Numbered from the stretch's first letter, positions 42,305 through 51,276 are shown. The stretch is 64,000 nucleotides of DNA from CAVQCJ01 sp963711005 (GCA_963711005.1 CAVQCJ010000006.1:434001-498000); one strand, 5' to 3'. Program-made: numbers and translations. Notes: generated from the letters alone by a model not told the origin.

Positions 42305-43345
42305 ATGACGGACCTTCCCCTGTTCCCGACCTCGCTGGTGGGCAGCTACGCCCAGCCGGAGTGGCTCATCGACCGGGCCAGGCTGGCCGGCCGCTTCCCG
42401 CCGCGAGTGCGGGCTCGGGAGCTGTGGCGGCCTGCGCCCGAGCACCTCGCCCAGGCCCAGGACGACGCGACGGTGCTCGCCATCCGCGCCCAGGAGCGGG
42501 CCGGCCTGGACATCGTCACCGACGGCGAGATCCGCCGCGAGAGCTACTCCAACCACTTCGCGACCCGGCTGGAGGGCGTCGACATCGACAACCCGGGCGA
42601 GGCCCTGGACCGCAGCGGGCATCCCAACCCGGTGCCACGGGTGGTCGGGCCGGTTCGCCGGCCGGGCCCGGTCGAGGTCGGCGACCTGCAGTTCCTGCGT
42701 GCGAACACCGACCACCCGGTGAAGGTGACCGTCCCCGGGCCGTTCACCATGTCGCAGCAGGCCCAGGACGAGTACTACGGCGACCCCGAGGCGCTGGCGA
42801 TGGCGTACGCCGAGGCGGTCAACGCCGAGGTGCACGACCTGTTCGCGGCCGGCGCCGACATCGTCCAGCTGGACGAGCCGTACATGCAGGCCCGTCCGGA
42901 GCCGGCACGCCGGTACGGCCTCAAAGCGCTGAACCGCGCCCTCGAGGGGGCCGCCGGGACGACCGCGGTGCACATCTGCTTCGGGTACGCCGCGATCATC
43001 CACGAGCGGCCCTCCGGGTACTCGTTCCTGCCCGAGCTGGCCGACTGCTCGTGCGACCAGGTCTCGATCGAGACCGCGCAGTCCGGGCTGGACCCGTCGG
43101 TGCTCAAGCACCTCTCCGGCAAGACGGTGATCCTCGGGGTGATCGACCTGTCGGACCACGCCGTGGAGGCGGCCGAGACCGTGGCGGGGCGGGTGCGCCG
43201 GGCGCTGCCGTTCGTGGACCCCGAGCGGGTGGTCCTCTCGACCGACTGCGGGATGAAGTACCTGCCCCGGGAGTCGGCTGAGGGCAAGATGCGGGCGATG
43301 TCCGCAGCAGCCGCCCTGCTGCGCGCCGAACCTCCGGGGGGGTAA
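42305..43345 (+). CDS. MetE-like (cobalamin-independent) methyltransferase
   Basis: 346-aa protein equal to the C-terminal catalytic half of MetE. The zinc ligands are visible: His and Cys in AVHICFGY, Glu in VSIETAQ and Cys in LSTDCGMKYL. The N-terminal folate-binding half of full MetE is missing, as in other short members (archaeal-type, or corrinoid-independent methyltransferases acting on other methyl donors). It is therefore a methyltransferase with a thiol acceptor, homocysteine or another; the donor is not predictable. ATG at 42305. Divergent from the ABC exporter across the twin operators. Confidence 0.87.
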   Translation: MTDLPLFPTSLVGSYAQPEWLIDRARLAGRFPPRVRARELWRPAPEHLAQAQDDATVLAIRAQERAGLDIVTDGEIRRESYSNHFATRLEGVDIDNPGEALDRSGHPNPVPRVVGPVRRPGPVEVGDLQFLRANTDHPVKVTVPGPFTMSQQAQDEYYGDPEALAMAYAEAVNAEVHDLFAAGADIVQLDEPYMQARPEPARRYGLKALNRALEGAAGTTAVHICFGYAAIIHERPSGYSFLPELADCSCDQVSIETAQSGLDPSVLKHLSGKTVILGVIDLSDHAVEAAETVAGRVRRALPFVDPERVVLSTDCGMKYLPRESAEGKMRAMSAAAALLRAEPPGG

Positions 43346-43402
43346 GCCCGAACTCCGGCCCTGCCGGACCGTAGGTTTGGGGCTGGGGCGAGAGGAGCGG
43401 TG

Positions 43403-44494
43403 ATGGCCGAGGCGGCGAGCGCGGCGCCGGTCCTGGACAAGAAGAAGTCCGTCATCCTGGGCTTGATCGGCCTGGCGGTGATCGTCGTCATCTTCGTCCG
43501 CGTGATCCCCCAGATCGGCTCGTACCAGGACGCGCTCACCTCGCTGCAGGCCATGACCCTCGGCGCGCTGGTGCTGATCACCGTCTCGGTCGTCCTGTAC
43601 CTCGTGGTCTACGGGTTCCCGTTCATGGCCGCCACCCCGGGGCTGTCGTACTGGCGTTCCCAGCAGCTCAACCAGGCGGCGTTCGCGATCAGCAACGGAG
43701 TCCCGGCCGGCGGGGCGTTCGGTCTGGGCGTGCAGTACGCGATGCTCGCGTCGTACGGCGTCGAGCCCACGGTCAGCACGGCGGCGATCGCCTCGGTCGG
43801 TGTCTGGAGCATCTTCGTCACGCTCGGCCTGCCGATCCTCGGGGTCGCGGCGATCGAGCTGTCGGGCCAGGCCGCCGACTCGTACGTGTGGCCCGCCGTC
43901 CTGGGTCTGCTCATCCTCGGCGTGGCCATCGTGCTGTTCGCGCTCGTGGTCCGCAGCGAACGCATCGCCCGGTGGCTGGGGAAGCTCGGCAACGCGGTCG
44001 CGCGGCCGTTCCTGCGCCGGTTCGGCAAGGGCCGCCAGCTGGACCTGGTGCCGGCGATCGTGAAGTTCCGCTCGGACATCGCCGACCTGGTGACCCGGCG
44101 CTGGGGCGCGATCACCGCGGCGCAGACGGGCGTGTCGTTCACGCAGTTCCTGATCTTCTACATGTCCCTGCGCGGCGTCGAGGGGTGGGGTTCGGCAGGG
44201 ACCTCGGTGCTGGTCGCGTTCGGCTCGTTCGCGGTGGCCCAGATCGGGCTGATGATCCCGATCACGCCCGGCGGGCTCGGCACCGTGGACGCCGCGATGA
44301 TCGCGCTGCTGACCGCGCTGGGCGTGAACGCCGGGGACGCCACCGCGGCCGACCTCGTGTGGCGCGCCGCGTCCTTCGTCCCGCAGATCATCATCGGCGT
44401 CGTCGCGCTGATCACCTGGAGCCGGCAGGGCGCCCGGGCGCTGGCGGCGCGGGAGGCCGCCCGGCGCGAGGACGAGGGAGCGGCCGGGGCCTGA
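43403..44494 (+). CDS. YbhN/LPG-synthase-type flippase-like membrane protein
   Basis: 363-aa membrane protein with 8-9 helices of the UPF0104/lysylphosphatidylglycerol synthase TM family (PF03706): VILITVSVVLYLVVYGFPFMAATPGLSYWRS, AISNGVPAGGAFGLGVQYAML and MIPITPGGLGTVDAAMIALL. The soluble aminoacyltransferase domain is not present. Such proteins may act as lipid flippases. GAGAGGAG precedes ATG 43403 (a GTG at 43400 is adjacent). A TAGGTT hexamer about 30 nt upstream may be the promoter. Confidence 0.85.
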   Translation: MAEAASAAPVLDKKKSVILGLIGLAVIVVIFVRVIPQIGSYQDALTSLQAMTLGALVLITVSVVLYLVVYGFPFMAATPGLSYWRSQQLNQAAFAISNGVPAGGAFGLGVQYAMLASYGVEPTVSTAAIASVGVWSIFVTLGLPILGVAAIELSGQAADSYVWPAVLGLLILGVAIVLFALVVRSERIARWLGKLGNAVARPFLRRFGKGRQLDLVPAIVKFRSDIADLVTRRWGAITAAQTGVSFTQFLIFYMSLRGVEGWGSAGTSVLVAFGSFAVAQIGLMIPITPGGLGTVDAAMIALLTALGVNAGDATAADLVWRAASFVPQIIIGVVALITWSRQGARALAAREAARREDEGAAGA

Positions 44495-44620
44495 GCCCGG
44501 GGCGCAGCACCGTCGGCGGCCGGGCCGTCGCGACACGCCGGAGCTGCGCGGGCGGTGAACCGTCCACGGCCCGGCACCGTTCCTGGCTGCGAGCCATCCG
44601 CACCGAGGTGAGGAGCACCT

Positions 44621-45754
44621 ATGTACGCCCCGCAGCCTGTCCACCAGTACCGCTCGCCGACCGGCTCCCGTCGCCGCCGTACCACCCTGGCCGCCGGCGT
44701 CGGCGTCGTCTCGATCGCGGCCCTCGTCGCCGCTCAGTCCCCGGCCTCGGCCGCGCCCGGCTTCGACCACCATCGCGCGTACGTCCAGACGAACCTCGTC
44801 TCCGACGTCCCGGGCTGGGCCGCGCTGACCGACCCGAACCTGGTCAACGCGTGGGGCCTGTCCCAGGGCGCGGCCACGCCGTTGTGGGTGTCCGACAACG
44901 GCACCGACGTGACCACTCTGTACACCGACCCGCCGGGCGGTTCGCCCGCGATCGTCCCACTCGTGGTCAAGATCCCCGGCGGCGCGCCGACGGGACAGGT
45001 GTTCAACGACACCACCGGCTTCGCGCTGTCCGACGGCTCCCCCGCGTTCTTCGTGTTCGCCAGCGAGGCGGGGAAGGTCGCGGCCTGGAACCCCGGCCGG
45101 GTGCCGATCACCCGGGCCGAGAGGCGCGCCAGCAACCCGCGCGCGATCTACAAGGGCATCACCCTGGTGCACGGCGCGTCCGGCCCGGTCCTGCTCGCGG
45201 CGGACTTCCACAGCAACCGCATCCGGGCCTTCGACAGCTCCTTCATGCCGATGGCCCTGCCGTCGGGGGCGTTCGCCGACCCGACCCTTCCGGCCGGCTA
45301 CGCGCCGTTCAACGTGACGGCCGTCGGCACCCGGGTGTTCGTCAGCTACGCCAAGCAGAAGCCCGACAAGGTCGACGACGCCAGCGGCCCCGGCCACGGG
45401 TTCATCGACGTGTACGGCACCGACGGCACGTGGCAGATGCGGTTCGCCAGCCGCGGCGTGCTGAACTCGCCGTGGGGCATGACCGTCGCACCGGCCGGGT
45501 TCGGCCCGTTCGCCGGCGACCTGCTCGTCGGCAACTTCGGCGACGGCCGCATCCACGCCTTCAACCAGTGGACCGGGCACCTGGACGGGACGCTGCGCGA
45601 CGGTGACGGCCAGCCGATCGTCATCGACGGGCTGTGGGGGCTGCTGGCCGGCAACGGGACCAGCCTGCGCTCCGACGCCGTCTGGTTCAGCGCCGGTCCC
45701 CAGGGCGAGTCCCACGGCCTGCTCGGGACGCTGACCAGCGCCGCGAAGGGCTGA
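44621..45754 (+). CDS. Secreted TIGR03118 family protein
   Basis: 377-aa exported protein with an N-terminal signal (TTLAAGVGVVSIAALVAAQSPASAA) and the TIGR03118 core: TNLVSDVPGWAALTDPNLVNAWGLSQGAATPLWVSDNGT, GSPAFFVFASEAGKVAAWNP and LNSPWGMTVAPAGFGPFAGDLLVGNFGDGRI. The repeat structure suggests a beta-propeller. No enzyme function is known for the family. GAGGTGAGGAG precedes the ATG. It is convergent with the nitrilase gene. Confidence 0.87.
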   Translation: MYAPQPVHQYRSPTGSRRRRTTLAAGVGVVSIAALVAAQSPASAAPGFDHHRAYVQTNLVSDVPGWAALTDPNLVNAWGLSQGAATPLWVSDNGTDVTTLYTDPPGGSPAIVPLVVKIPGGAPTGQVFNDTTGFALSDGSPAFFVFASEAGKVAAWNPGRVPITRAERRASNPRAIYKGITLVHGASGPVLLAADFHSNRIRAFDSSFMPMALPSGAFADPTLPAGYAPFNVTAVGTRVFVSYAKQKPDKVDDASGPGHGFIDVYGTDGTWQMRFASRGVLNSPWGMTVAPAGFGPFAGDLLVGNFGDGRIHAFNQWTGHLDGTLRDGDGQPIVIDGLWGLLAGNGTSLRSDAVWFSAGPQGESHGLLGTLTSAAKG

Positions 45755-45776
45755 CGACTCCGGGGTACCGCGAGGT

Positions 45777-45814
45777 GCCGGTGGGTGGGGCTTGTGAGGG
45801 TCTCACCCACCGGC
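45777..45814. terminator. Hairpin between TIGR03118 and nitrilase genes
   Basis: GCCGGTGGGTG (45777-45787) and CACCCACCGGC (45804-45814) form an 11-bp stem with a 16-nt loop; the right arm includes the nitrilase stop region. It probably ends both convergent transcripts. Confidence 0.6.
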
Positions 45815-46735
45815 CGGCGGTTGGCTCCCCAGCACCCGCAGCAGGGTCTCCTCCCGGCTGTAGTGGCCGGCCACGTCGAACCACGCCTTGCCGCGCAGGC
45901 CGTCCGTCAGATCGCAGTCGGCCAGGACCGTGCCCTCCCGGTCGTACAGCGGGCCGGCCAGCACCTTCCCTTCGTCGGGGTGCACGACCACCGCCCCGCC
46001 GCGGCTGAGCACGTCGGCCCCGGCCGGCAGCGCGACCGGGAAGTCGTCCGGGTAGTCGGCGGCGCGCACGAACTGCGGCGCCGCGACGACGAAGGCCCCG
46101 GACTCGACCGCGATCGCCCGCACGAGCGCCTGCCAGCCTTCCCCGGTGTCCGCGGTGGGGGCGACCCAGATCTGGGGCGCCTGCCGGTACAGGGCGTAGC
46201 GCGCCAGCGGCATCCTGTTCTCCCAGCAGACCAGGCCCCCCACCCGGCCGACCGGGGTGTCCGTCACGGTCAGGTCGGCCCCGGCACCGAGTCCGTGGAA
46301 CATCCGCTCGTGCATCGTCGGCATCAGCTTGCGGTGTCGGGCCAGCAGCCCGTCCGGTCCGAGCGTGAGCATCGAGTTGTAGAGGGTGTACGAGCGACCC
46401 GGCTCGCGTTCGTTGACGCCCACCACGACATGGACGCCGCTCTCGCTGCAGGCCCTGACCAGGCGGTCGACGGCCGGACCCGGGATCTCGACCGCCGACT
46501 CCCACAGCCGGCGGAAGATCTCGTCCACCGCGGCACCGTCCGTGGTCGCGGCGCCGACCCACGCCCAGGCCGGGTACATCGACAGGAAGCACTCGGGCAG
46601 GACGACCAGCTCGGCTCCCTCGGCAGCCGCCTCCTGGACCAGCCGGACCGCCTTGTCCACCGACGCGTCCAGGTCGAGCAGCACCGGCGCCGCCTGGACC
46701 GCCGCCACCCGCACCGTGCGCAGTATCGTCGCCAC
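45803..46735 (-). CDS. Nitrilase-superfamily hydrolase
   Basis: 310-aa protein of the carbon-nitrogen hydrolase family. Catalytic Glu in VVLPECFLSMYP-type region (the family Glu lies earlier, in EGAELVVLPE), Lys in RHRKLMPT and Cys in GLVCWENRMPLAR; the CWEN sequence is that of true nitrilases and cyanide-type enzymes. It would hydrolyse a nitrile or amide to an acid. GTG at 46735 has a TAGGTT 6 nt upstream, a leaderless start. Divergent from the DUF998 gene across an inverted repeat. Confidence 0.87.
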   Translation of the reverse strand: MATILRTVRVAAVQAAPVLLDLDASVDKAVRLVQEAAAEGAELVVLPECFLSMYPAWAWVGAATTDGAAVDEIFRRLWESAVEIPGPAVDRLVRACSESGVHVVVGVNEREPGRSYTLYNSMLTLGPDGLLARHRKLMPTMHERMFHGLGAGADLTVTDTPVGRVGGLVCWENRMPLARYALYRQAPQIWVAPTADTGEGWQALVRAIAVESGAFVVAAPQFVRAADYPDDFPVALPAGADVLSRGGAVVVHPDEGKVLAGPLYDREGTVLADCDLTDGLRGKAWFDVAGHYSREETLLRVLGSQPPAGG

Positions 46736-46747
46736 GACGCCAACCTA

Positions 46748-46804
46748 CGCAAACCTACGGTCGGGTAAGGCAGTTCCCCTGCGCTACCCGACCGTAGGTT
46801 TGCG
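46748..46804. promoter_or_regulatory. 20-bp perfect inverted repeat with divergent leaderless promoters
   Basis: Positions 46748-46767 and 46785-46804 are perfect inverted repeats around a 17-nt spacer. On the plus strand TAGGTT ends 6 nt before the ATG at 46807; on the minus strand a further TAGGTT ends 6 nt before the GTG at 46735. The motif CCGACCGTAGGTTTG thus serves both directions and recurs near 43367 and 47433. Confidence 0.75.
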
Positions 46805-46806
46805 GG

Positions 46807-47442
46807 ATGGGGCGGCGCAGGCGGGTGCTCGGGGTCGTCGCGGTCGCCGGACCGGCGACGTTCACGGTCGTGTGGCTGCTCCTCGGGTGGTCGCACCACG
46901 GGTACGTGCCGAGGCAGGAGACGATCAGCTCGCTGTCGGCGCACGACGTCCCCGGGTGGCCCTGGATGATCGCCGGGCAGCTCGCACTGGGTGCCGGGTT
47001 CCTCGCGCTCGCCCTGCTGCTGCCGGGTGCGCTCGGACTGATCGGGTGGCTGCCGGCCGGGTTCGCGTACCTGGCGGCGTACGGGACCGTGCAGGCCAGC
47101 GCGTTCCGGACGATCTGCAACCACTCCGACGCCGGCTGGTGCACACCGCTGCCGCGGTCGGCGTACCCGCACTCCCAGTGGCTGCACGGGACCGGCACCG
47201 CGCTCGCGTTCGGCGGCGTGCTGCTCGCCTGCGCGGCGACGGCGTACGCGGCCTCCCGATGCCGGCCTGCGTACCGCGACGTCATGGTCTGGTCGCTGGC
47301 GGCCGAGGCGGTCGCACTGCCGCACGTCGTCTGGTTCCTAGCCAACGCCGAGACGAGCTGGCACGGGTTCGCCGAGAAGGTCTTCCTCACTACGCTCGCC
47401 GCCTGGGTGGCGTGGTGCGGACACCGGCTGGCCCGACCGTAG
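46807..47442 (+). CDS. DUF998 membrane protein
   Basis: 211-aa protein with about six helices: VAGPATFTVVWLLLGW at the N-terminus, PWMIAGQLALGAGFLALALLL, a middle RTICNHSDAGWCT loop and WLHGTGTALAFGGVLLACAAT. The pattern (QETISxLSA, HxxGxxxxF) is that of DUF998. Function unknown. Leaderless start 6 nt after TAGGTT. The aminopeptidase gene follows 9 nt after the stop, with its own TAGGCT hexamer. Confidence 0.8.
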   Translation: MGRRRRVLGVVAVAGPATFTVVWLLLGWSHHGYVPRQETISSLSAHDVPGWPWMIAGQLALGAGFLALALLLPGALGLIGWLPAGFAYLAAYGTVQASAFRTICNHSDAGWCTPLPRSAYPHSQWLHGTGTALAFGGVLLACAATAYAASRCRPAYRDVMVWSLAAEAVALPHVVWFLANAETSWHGFAEKVFLTTLAAWVAWCGHRLARP

Positions 47443-47451
47443 GCTGCCCGC

Positions 47452-48675
47452 ATGACCGATGACCTCCTGCAGCGGTACGCCGAGCTCGTCGTGCGTGTCG
47501 GCGCCAACGTCCTGCCCGGCACCGTGGTGCAGCTGCGCTGCGACATCGCCCACCGCGAGCTCGCCAGGGCCGTCGCCGAAGAGGCGTACGCCATCGGCGC
47601 GCGACGCGTCTACGTCGAGTACGACGACGGGCACGTGCGCCTGTCCGCGCTGCGGCACGCGCCCGCGGACGCCCTCAGCGAGACGGTCCCCTGGGAGCTG
47701 GCGCGGCTGCGCCAGTCCGAGCAGGAGTCCTGGGCGCTGATCCGGCTCACCGGCAACCCCGAGCCGCACCTGTTCGACGGCGTCGACCCGTCCCGGATGG
47801 CGGCGGTCCCGCTCGAGCTGGCCATGGAGTCCCGGCGGATCCTCACCAGCGGCGCGGTCACCTGGACGATCGTGGCCGCGCCGAACCCCGGCTGGGCCGA
47901 GCAGGTCTTCGGCGAGCCGGACGTCGACCGGCTCTGGGACGCGATCTCGCTGCCGCTGCGCCTGGACCAGCCCGACGTCGTCGCGGCCTGGGACGAGCAC
48001 CGGCGGACGCTCCAGCGGCGGGCGCTGGCCATGGACGCGCTCGAGCTGGACACCGTGCACTACCACGGCGGGGGCACTGACCTCGTGGTCGGCCTCATCC
48101 CCGGCTGCCGCTGGACCGGCGGCGGGCTGAAGGCGTCCGACGGCCGGTGGTACATGCCGAACCTGCCCACCGAGGAGGTCTTCACCAGCCCGGACCGCAC
48201 CCGCGCCGAAGGCGTGGCGCGGCTGACCCGGCCGCTGGTCATGCCACGGGCGGGCGCCGTCGTCGAGGACCTCGTGGTGCGTTTCGAGGGCGGCCGCGTC
48301 GTGGAGGTCGAAGCAAGCTCCGGCGCCGACGTGGTCCGGGCCGAGCTGGCGACCGACGAGGGCGCCTCCCGGCTCGGCGAGGTCTCGCTGGTGGACGGCG
48401 GCTCGCGCGTGCGCGCGGCCGGCCTGGTCTTCCACGACACGCTGTACGACGAGAACGCCGGCTGCCACGTCGCCTGGGGCACCGGCTTCCCGTTCTCGCT
48501 GCCCGGGGGCGGCACCGGCCTGACCCCGCCGGAGCTGGTGGCGCTGGGCCTGAACCAGTCCGTCGTGCACACCGACGTCGTCATCGGCGGACCCGGGGTG
48601 AGTGTCGACGGGCTGACCAAGGACGGCACCCGGGTGCCCGTCATCACCGACGACGCGTGGGTGCTCCCGGTCTGA
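47452..48675 (+). CDS. M29-family aminopeptidase
   Basis: 407-aa metalloprotease of family M29 (thermophilic aminopeptidase type). Characteristic blocks: YAELVVRVGANVLPGTVVQL, TDLVVGLIPGCRWTGGG, NLPTEEVFTSPD with a metal-ligand Glu, GGRVVEVEAS, HDTLYDENAGCHVAWGTGF (metal ligands His/Asp) and HTDVVIGGPGVSVDGL. The usual HxD/E pair for two metals is present. Removes N-terminal amino acids from peptides in the cytoplasm. ATG 47452 lies 6 nt after TAGGCT. Confidence 0.92.
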   Translation: MTDDLLQRYAELVVRVGANVLPGTVVQLRCDIAHRELARAVAEEAYAIGARRVYVEYDDGHVRLSALRHAPADALSETVPWELARLRQSEQESWALIRLTGNPEPHLFDGVDPSRMAAVPLELAMESRRILTSGAVTWTIVAAPNPGWAEQVFGEPDVDRLWDAISLPLRLDQPDVVAAWDEHRRTLQRRALAMDALELDTVHYHGGGTDLVVGLIPGCRWTGGGLKASDGRWYMPNLPTEEVFTSPDRTRAEGVARLTRPLVMPRAGAVVEDLVVRFEGGRVVEVEASSGADVVRAELATDEGASRLGEVSLVDGGSRVRAAGLVFHDTLYDENAGCHVAWGTGFPFSLPGGGTGLTPPELVALGLNQSVVHTDVVIGGPGVSVDGLTKDGTRVPVITDDAWVLPV

Positions 48676-48729
48676 CTCAGGACCGCGGCGTCGGGGCGGG
48701 CGACCCGCCCCGACGGCCGGAACCCGGCT

Positions 48730-49020
48730 CTACTCCGGTGCGCCCTCGGCGATGGCGACGTTGCCGTCGGCGTCCATGACGCCGACCGTCTCGTCGACGG
48801 CGACCAGGTTGCCGTCCTCGTCCGCGACGGAGATGACCTCGTCGAAGGCCGAGCTGCCGTCCGGCGACTCGATGGTGACCAGGTCGTCGACCGCGACCGG
48901 GTTGCCGTCGGAGTCGATGATCGCCGTGACGTCCTCCGAGACGATCGTGCCGTCGTCGGCCACGGCCGAGCCGCCGCCCTCGATCACGGCGTAGTCGCCG
49001 CTGTTGTCCTGCTCGCTCAT
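48730..49020 (-). CDS. Small acidic protein with repeated DSDGNxVAVD-type motif
   Basis: 96 aa, not recognised. Three copies of a motif close to (D/A)xDGNxVAVDxxVxI occur (IIDSDGNPVAVDDLV, VADEDGNLVAVDETV, VMDADGNVAIAEG), giving an acidic protein that might bind divalent ions or act as a surface/spore component. No signal peptide is seen. GGAGGCAGC precedes the ATG. It is convergent with the aminopeptidase gene. Confidence 0.6.
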   Translation of the reverse strand: MSEQDNSGDYAVIEGGGSAVADDGTIVSEDVTAIIDSDGNPVAVDDLVTIESPDGSSAFDEVISVADEDGNLVAVDETVGVMDADGNVAIAEGAPE

Positions 49021-49188
49021 GCTGCCTCCTGGGGGTGGCGCGCGGGTCCCGTACGCCTGGAAGGCCGACCCTAGGCCCCGGCGGCCGCGTCCGGGAGCGG
49101 ATCATGCAGGGACCCTTGTGCGGCGGCCCGATCACGAGGAGCCTTTCCGGCGTCCCAGGCACGGCGCCGGGACGCAGGAGGTGGGCGG

Positions 49189-49512
49189 ATGCCCAGGTAC
49201 CTGTTCATCGCGAGCTACACCAGCGAGGGCGCGAAGGGCGTCCTGGCCAAGGGCGGCACCGCGCGGCGGACGGCCGTCGAGAAGGCGCTGGCGGACGTCG
49301 GCGGGAGGCTGGAGTCGTTCGACTTCGCCTTCGGCGGCGACGACGTCTACGCGATCGCGGAGATCCCCGACAACACGACGGCGGCGGCGCTTGCCCTGGC
49401 GATCGGCGCTGACGGGCGCACGCACATCCGCACGGTCGTGCTGATCACGCCGGAAGACGTCGACGCAGCTTCGCAGCGCAGCGTCGCGTACTCAGGCCCG
49501 GGCTCCGCCTGA
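49189..49512 (+). CDS. GYD domain protein
   Basis: 107-aa protein with a GYD domain (PF08734): MPRYLFIASYTSEGAKGVLAKGGTARRTAVEKAL, DVYAIAEIPDNTTAAALALAIGADGRTHIRTVVLITPEDVD. Ferredoxin-like dimeric alpha/beta-barrel fold, function unknown. GCAGGAGGTGG precedes ATG 49189. Convergent with etfA; their stops face each other within a weak hairpin (49508-49541). Confidence 0.85.
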   Translation: MPRYLFIASYTSEGAKGVLAKGGTARRTAVEKALADVGGRLESFDFAFGGDDVYAIAEIPDNTTAAALALAIGADGRTHIRTVVLITPEDVDAASQRSVAYSGPGSA

Positions 49513-49536
49513 CCGTCGCCCTCGGGTGATGTCCGG

Positions 49537-50508
49537 TCAGGCCTTGCGGCGGCGCAGCTCGGCGACCACGGCCGGCACGATCTGGTGCAGGTCGCCGACC
49601 ACCGCGTAGTCGGCCCGGGTGACCATCGGAGCATCGGCATCGGTGTTGATGGCCAGGATCGTCTTGGCGGACTGGCAGCCGGCCCAGTGCTGGATCGCTC
49701 CGCTGATGCCGCACGCCACGTACAGGTCGGGGGCGATCTTCGTCCCGGTCTGACCGACCTGCTCGTGGTGCGGTCGCCAGCCCTGGCTGGTGACCACGCG
49801 GGAGACGCCGAGCGTGCCGCCGAGCAGGTCGGCGAGCTCGATGAGCTCGGCGAAGCCCTCCGGTCCGCCCACTCCGCGGCCGCCGCCGACGACCACCCTG
49901 GCGGCCGCGAGGTCCACGCCGCCGCCCCCGCTCGCCTCGACCGACTGGACCTGCGCGACCAGGTCGGCGTCGGTCAGCTCGGGCTCGCCGCGGCGCACCT
50001 CCGGCTGCGTCGGCGTCTGCGCGGGCTCGGCGGCGACGGCGTGCGGGGCGACGGCCAGCACGGCCGGGGTAGCCGCGAGCGCCAGCTCCTCGAGCGCGGC
50101 GCCGCCCATGATCTGCCGGCTGACCCGCCACGGCTCCCCGGCCGACCCGGCCTGGGCCGCGACCGCACCGGCCGCCATCGGCACGTCGAGCCGGGCGCCG
50201 AGATGGGCCAGGACCTCGTTCCCGCGCGGTGTGCCGGCGGCGACGACCGCGTCGAACCCGACCGCCGCCGCGACCTGGGCGAGGCCGGCGGCCCAGGCCG
50301 CCGCCGCGAACCGGTCCAGCCGCGGGTCGTCGACATGGTGCACGGTGGCCACGCCGTGCTCGCCGAGCTGCGCGACCGTGGCCGCCGGGTACGTCCCGAC
50401 CAGGACGGCATGCACGTCACCGCCGATGCCGCGCGCGAACGTGAGCGCCTGAGCCGACAGCGGCGCCACGCCCTGCTCGTTGGTCTCGACGAGGACCGCG
50501 GTCTTCAT
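49537..50508 (-). CDS. etfA: Electron transfer flavoprotein alpha subunit
   Basis: 323-aa subunit binding FAD. The N-terminal domain starts KTAVLVETNEQGVAP; the C-terminal FAD-binding part shows AARVVVGGGRGVGGPEGF, VSRVVTSQGWRPHHEQVGQTG, the signature PDLYVACGISGAIQHWAGCQSAKTILAINTDADAP. ATG at 50508 overlaps the etfB stop as ATGA. With EtfB and the dehydrogenase it forms an operon, so ETF should accept electrons from that dehydrogenase and pass them to the quinone pool (the ETF dehydrogenase itself is not in the window). Confidence 0.95.
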   Translation of the reverse strand: MKTAVLVETNEQGVAPLSAQALTFARGIGGDVHAVLVGTYPAATVAQLGEHGVATVHHVDDPRLDRFAAAAWAAGLAQVAAAVGFDAVVAAGTPRGNEVLAHLGARLDVPMAAGAVAAQAGSAGEPWRVSRQIMGGAALEELALAATPAVLAVAPHAVAAEPAQTPTQPEVRRGEPELTDADLVAQVQSVEASGGGGVDLAAARVVVGGGRGVGGPEGFAELIELADLLGGTLGVSRVVTSQGWRPHHEQVGQTGTKIAPDLYVACGISGAIQHWAGCQSAKTILAINTDADAPMVTRADYAVVGDLHQIVPAVVAELRRRKA

Positions 50509-51276
50509 CGCTCCACCAGCCCGAGCCGCTCGAACAGGTCCACGACGGCCGGCGCCGCATCGGCCCCGCGTCCGAGGATCTCGACAGTCTTGGTCTCCTC
50601 CGGCGGCAGGGTCAGCACGACCCGGCCGTTGCCCACCGGCTGGACGGTGGGGGCGATCCGGTCGACCGGCGCCTTCTTGGCCCGGATCCGGCCGGGCACC
50701 GACGGGTAGCGGGGCACGACCCCGCCCTCCTTGATGGTGAGCACCGCCGGCGTCGGGAGGTCGAACACCTCGATCCCGTCCGCACCGTCGCGGCGCACGA
50801 TCAGCCGCCCGTCCTTGACCTCGAACGTCTTGACGCCGGCGACCACCGGGACTCCGAGCCGGTGCGCGACCCGGATGCCGACCTGGAAGTCCGCGGTGTC
50901 GCCGGCTTCGTTCCCGAACAGCAGCAGGTCGTACGGCTGGCCCGCGTCCCGCTTCGCGACGGCGACGTCGGCGATCGCGGCCGCGACGTCGGCCGGGCCC
51001 CAGCCCTCGGCGTCCGCCTCGACCAGCACCGCGGCGCCGACTCCCATCGCGAGCGCGTCGCGCATCTGCTCGAGGCTGTCCTCCGGCCCCACGGACAGGA
51101 CCGTGGCCGACCCGCCCTGCGGCCTCGACGGCCTGCAGCGCGCACTCGACCGCGCTCTCCTCGTGCGGGCTGACCGTGAAGCCGACGTGCCGCGCGTCCA
51201 CCGAGCGCGCGTCGTCGCTGAGCGTCACCCGGCCGGACGCGCCGGGGATCCGCTTGACGCAGACCAGGACGTCCAT
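50505..51276 (-). pseudogene. etfB: Electron transfer flavoprotein beta subunit, frameshifted
   Basis: EtfB binds AMP and helps transfer electrons from the flavoprotein dehydrogenase. The N-terminal part (MDVLVCVKRIPGASGRVTL ... SPHEESAVECALQAVEAAG) is in one frame; the rest (SATVLSVGPEDSLEQMRDAL ... LPTPAVLTIKEGG ... FERLGLVER) continues in the next. At 51118 the plus strand has an extra T (reverse GAGGCCGCAGGGCGGG instead of GAGGCCGCGGGCGGG), which gives +1. The downstream part contains the AMP-binding YDLLLFGNEAGDTADFQVG motif. Both neighbours are intact, so it is either a fresh mutation or a sequence error; the same local context (CTGCGGNCTC) is found at the mshC shift. Confidence 0.9.

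Noticed and set aside
42239..45715. Very long open frame on the minus strand (over 1100 codons) opposite MetE-like, YbhN-like and TIGR03118 genes
   Set aside because: It is Arg/Gly/His-rich with no domain, and the plus-strand proteins are recognisable families; it is a high-GC antisense artefact. The same holds for 20968-23541 (minus) and 38471-42219 (plus).
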